Source of the DNA: CAYRLZ01 sp964425275
GTDB taxonomy: Bacteria; Hydrothermota; Tepidihabitantia; Tepidihabitantales; JBDRVQ01
Direction: 5' to 3'
Assembly (NCBI GenBank): GCA_964425275.1
Contig: CAYRLZ010000098.1
Coordinates: forward strand, 1-7,773
Length of the DNA: 7,773 nucleotides
Shown: piece after piece, positions 6,977 to 7,773 of the stretch
How the letters are laid out: every line of letters begins with the position of its first letter
Numbering within the stretch: position 1 is the stretch's first letter
The notes under the pieces: model-generated
What the model was told of the DNA's origin: nothing
The model's database searches: none
What the model saw: the letters and a program-made list of their open reading frames with translations, nothing else
Translations under genes and position numbers: made by a program

Positions 6977-6993
6977 TTGGCATAAATTTTGCT
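6977..6993 (+). promoter_or_regulatory. Sigma54 (-24/-12) promoter
   Basis: TTGGCATAAATTTTGCT matches the sigma54 consensus YTGGCACGRNNNTTGCW at every defined position except the two after TGGCA. The essential GG (6979-6980) and GC (6991-6992) are separated by exactly 10 bases, as this class requires. Transcription would start about 12 bases after the GC, near 7004. It stands in intergenic DNA and points into a gene-free stretch that ends at a strong terminator. Activity would need RpoN and an AAA+ enhancer-binding activator, neither of which is in the window. Confidence 0.5.
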
Positions 6994-7003
6994 TATCTTT
7001 TTA

Positions 7004-7319
7004 ACGTATCCTGATGAGACGAGAGAGACAGAGCAGAATAAGTAATTCATACTTATTTAATAGGCAGAAGAGGTTAATTTTTCCAGTTAAACCGGTTGTT
7101 TTTGGGAACCGGGAAAGATTTTTTAATATTTCCTCGCAATCGCCCTTTCTCCTTGCCTTATCTGGCGGCACCGAGCCAAAAACGAGTAAATAGATGCCTC
7201 CCCGGTGCGCAGAGGTATCAAAAAGCATTTTAGGCTCAAAGGTTGGCATCTTCTATGTATCCGGGGGAAAACAAGGGAGAGTGGGCGGGGAAAATTTCCC
7301 CGCCCATAATTTTATTTAA
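7004..7319 (+). ncRNA. Candidate structured small RNA (~300 nt), sigma54 promoter to terminator
   Basis: No confident gene fills this stretch, which is framed by a sigma54-like promoter and a strong terminator. It contains a perfect 8-bp hairpin AATAAGTA/TACTTATT (7037-7057, 5-base loop), a CCGGTT/AACCGG hairpin (7092-7112), and several long-range complementarities: GAGCCAAAA with TTTTaGGCTC (7173-7181/7228-7237), AGATGCC with GGCATCT (7192-7198/7245-7251), CCCCGG with CCGGGG (7200-7205/7261-7266), and GCACCG with CGGTGC (7168-7173/7203-7208). The first three cross one another, so they would be a pseudoknot or alternative folds. I recognise no known RNA family. A 59-codon plus-strand frame (7014-7193) and a minus-strand frame (7001-7249) are also open here but look non-specific. 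It could instead be the long 3' untranslated region of the upstream operon. Confidence 0.35.
7283..7319 (+). terminator. Strong intrinsic terminator
   Basis: GGGCGGGGAAA (7283-7293) and TTTCCCCGCCC (7295-7305) are perfectly complementary, giving at least an 8-9 bp GC-rich stem with a small A/T loop. The T-rich run ATAATTTTATTTAA follows on the plus strand, so termination is oriented plus. On the minus strand the hairpin is not followed by a T-run, but it lies about 20 bases beyond the stop of the minus-strand frame 7326-7751 and could still protect that message's 3' end. Confidence 0.85.
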
Positions 7320-7325
7320 TCACCC

Positions 7326-7751
7326 TTAGGCTCTATCTCTCTTAAAAATAGTCTTCAAAGAGAAACTTATTAAGGTGAGTGCTCTGCACTTTACTTCGTA
7401 GTTTATGGGAAAGATAATAGTGCTTTTAATACCATCCCCCATAGGATAAAGGGAGAGATACAGGAATAGGATTAGAGAGCCTATCAGGGAACGTATTAGA
7501 GGGAGATAGAAGAAAGCACTAAGAAAGGGCAAGAGAGAGGGCAAGAGTAAGAGGCAGAGAAAGGGGTTAAGGAAGGGATAGAGTAAAGGATAGGATAAGA
7601 GCCCTAGTAAGGCATTAAGTAAGGGGTAGGGTAAGGCATCCAGGGAACGATACCCTAAAAGAAAGGAAAAATCCGATAAGTCCTGTAAAATCAAAAACTT
7701 AAAGGCAAAATGACCTGATAAAAAGGTTTCTCCACAGGAAACTTTATCCAT
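7326..7751 (-). CDS. Hypothetical Leu/Pro tetrapeptide-repeat hydrophobic protein
   Basis: A 141-codon minus-strand frame runs from ATG (7749-7751) to TAA (7326-7328). Residues ~36-105 are a run of four-residue units of pattern [LFS]-L-x-[PAL] (for example LPYP, LLNA, LSYP, LLYP, FLNP, SLLP), which is the translation of the 12-bp tandem array. The N-terminal ~30 residues (MDKVSCGETFLSGHFAFKF) and C-terminal ~37 residues (ending KTIFKRDRA) are non-repetitive. I count twenty TTA/CTA/TCA trinucleotides in the plus strand of this interval, and none falls in this frame, which is more than random sequence would readily give. Against it: no ribosome site, no known family, pyrimidine-rich strand bias that favours open frames, and a terminator-like hairpin within the first codons. 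If real, it would be a membrane-embedded or aggregating protein. Confidence 0.35.
   Translation of the reverse strand: MDKVSCGETFLSGHFAFKFLILQDLSDFSFLLGYRSLDALPYPLLNALLGLLSYPLLYPFLNPFLCLLLLPSLLPFLSAFFYLPLIRSLIGSLILFLYLSLYPMGDGIKSTIIFPINYEVKCRALTLISFSLKTIFKRDRA
7441..7656. repeat. Degenerate 12-bp tandem array, ~18 units
   Basis: Read in 12-base steps from 7441, the purine-rich plus strand falls into about 18 units resembling AAGGGATAGAGT (for example 7573, 7585, 7609, 7621, 7633). Exact matches at multiples of 12 support the period: GGGCAAGAG at 7527 and 7539 (12 apart), GTAAGGCAT at 7607 and 7631 (24 apart), AAGGGGT at 7561 and 7621 (60 apart), CAGGGAACG at 7485 and 7641 (156 apart). The units are diverged, so the array is old or held only by its period. 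Stops occur in all plus-strand frames. In the minus frame each unit encodes four residues of Leu-Leu-x-Pro type. Confidence 0.8.
7722..7745 (-). repeat. Small inverted repeat, terminator-like on the minus strand
   Basis: GTTTC (7726-7730) and GAAAC (7738-7742) form a 5-bp stem with a 7-base loop, extended by three A:T pairs if one G bulges. On the minus strand the stem is followed by CTTTTTA, which looks like a weak intrinsic terminator. It lies in codons 3-10 of the minus-strand frame starting at 7751, so it could attenuate that frame or end a transcript entering from beyond the window. Confidence 0.25.
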
Positions 7752-7773
7752 TAGAATCTGGATATTAACCTTT

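Noticed and set aside
7011..7040. CTGATGAG motif resembling a hammerhead ribozyme core
   Set aside because: The matching GAAA after a stem II and the flanking stems I and III are not present; the downstream bases are an unstructured GA-rich run.
7014..7193. 59-codon plus-strand frame just after the sigma54 start site
   Set aside because: It begins at a plausible distance from the start site but has no Shine-Dalgarno, low-complexity basic composition and no recognisable domain. It is kept only as an alternative to a non-coding RNA.
7001..7249. 82-codon minus-strand frame with a GGIYLLVFGSVPP segment
   Set aside because: The segment faintly recalls the start of GIY-YIG-like DUF123 proteins, but the rest does not follow. 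Stop avoidance in this frame is not striking (ten possible stops elsewhere), there is no ribosome site, and it overlaps the better-supported RNA interval.
7726..7742. GTTTC...GAAAC ends reminiscent of a CRISPR repeat
   Set aside because: It is a single 17-base element with no repeated copies or spacers in the window and no cas genes.

Overview
The window looks like chromosomal DNA from an uncultured, probably thermophilic or subsurface, bacterium of the kind placed in candidate phyla such as WOR-3/Stahlbacteria or similar lineages. This is inferred from protein architecture only: a secreted M6 metalloprotease ending in a FlgD/Por-type beta-sandwich, and a secreted phosphoesterase-fold protein fused to a CBM9-like domain. 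No rRNA or other phylogenetic marker is present, so the placement is tentative.

Layout. Bases 1-156 hold the C-terminal end of an upstream plus-strand gene of unknown function. Its stop codon lies inside the -35 box of a good sigma70-type promoter (153-180). From that promoter runs a compact plus-strand cluster to 6837: a soluble PAS-PAS histidine kinase (192-1643); a receiver-only response regulator with a Pro/Lys-rich tail ending in a hydrophobic stretch (1722-2276); a secreted M6 metalloprotease (2273-3922), whose TTG start overlaps the regulator's stop; a FabG-type 3-oxoacyl-ACP reductase (3939-4679); an exported metallophosphoesterase-fold/CBM9 protein with a badly eroded metal site (4706-6391); and a small membrane-anchored protein with a possible NTF2-like domain (6403-6837). 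Gaps and overlaps are short, so one operon is plausible. Four of the six starts lack a Shine-Dalgarno sequence, and the first gene appears to be transcribed as a nearly leaderless mRNA.

Bases 6838-7773 contain no confident protein gene but several structured elements: an AT-rich spacer with a 7-bp inverted repeat; an excellent match to a sigma54 (-24/-12) promoter at 6977-6993; about 300 bases able to form several competing helices and ending in a strong GC-rich intrinsic terminator (7283-7319), a candidate small RNA; and then an 18-unit degenerate 12-bp tandem array (7441-7656). On the minus strand, the array lies inside an open frame (7326-7751) encoding a Leu-Leu-x-Pro tetrapeptide-repeat hydrophobic protein. 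This region is the most unusual part of the window.

Functional picture. The kinase and regulator form a cytoplasmic two-component pair. The exported proteins suggest the cluster deals with the cell envelope or extracellular polymers. No output DNA-binding domain is visible, and the link between the pair and the exported proteins is inferred from gene order alone.
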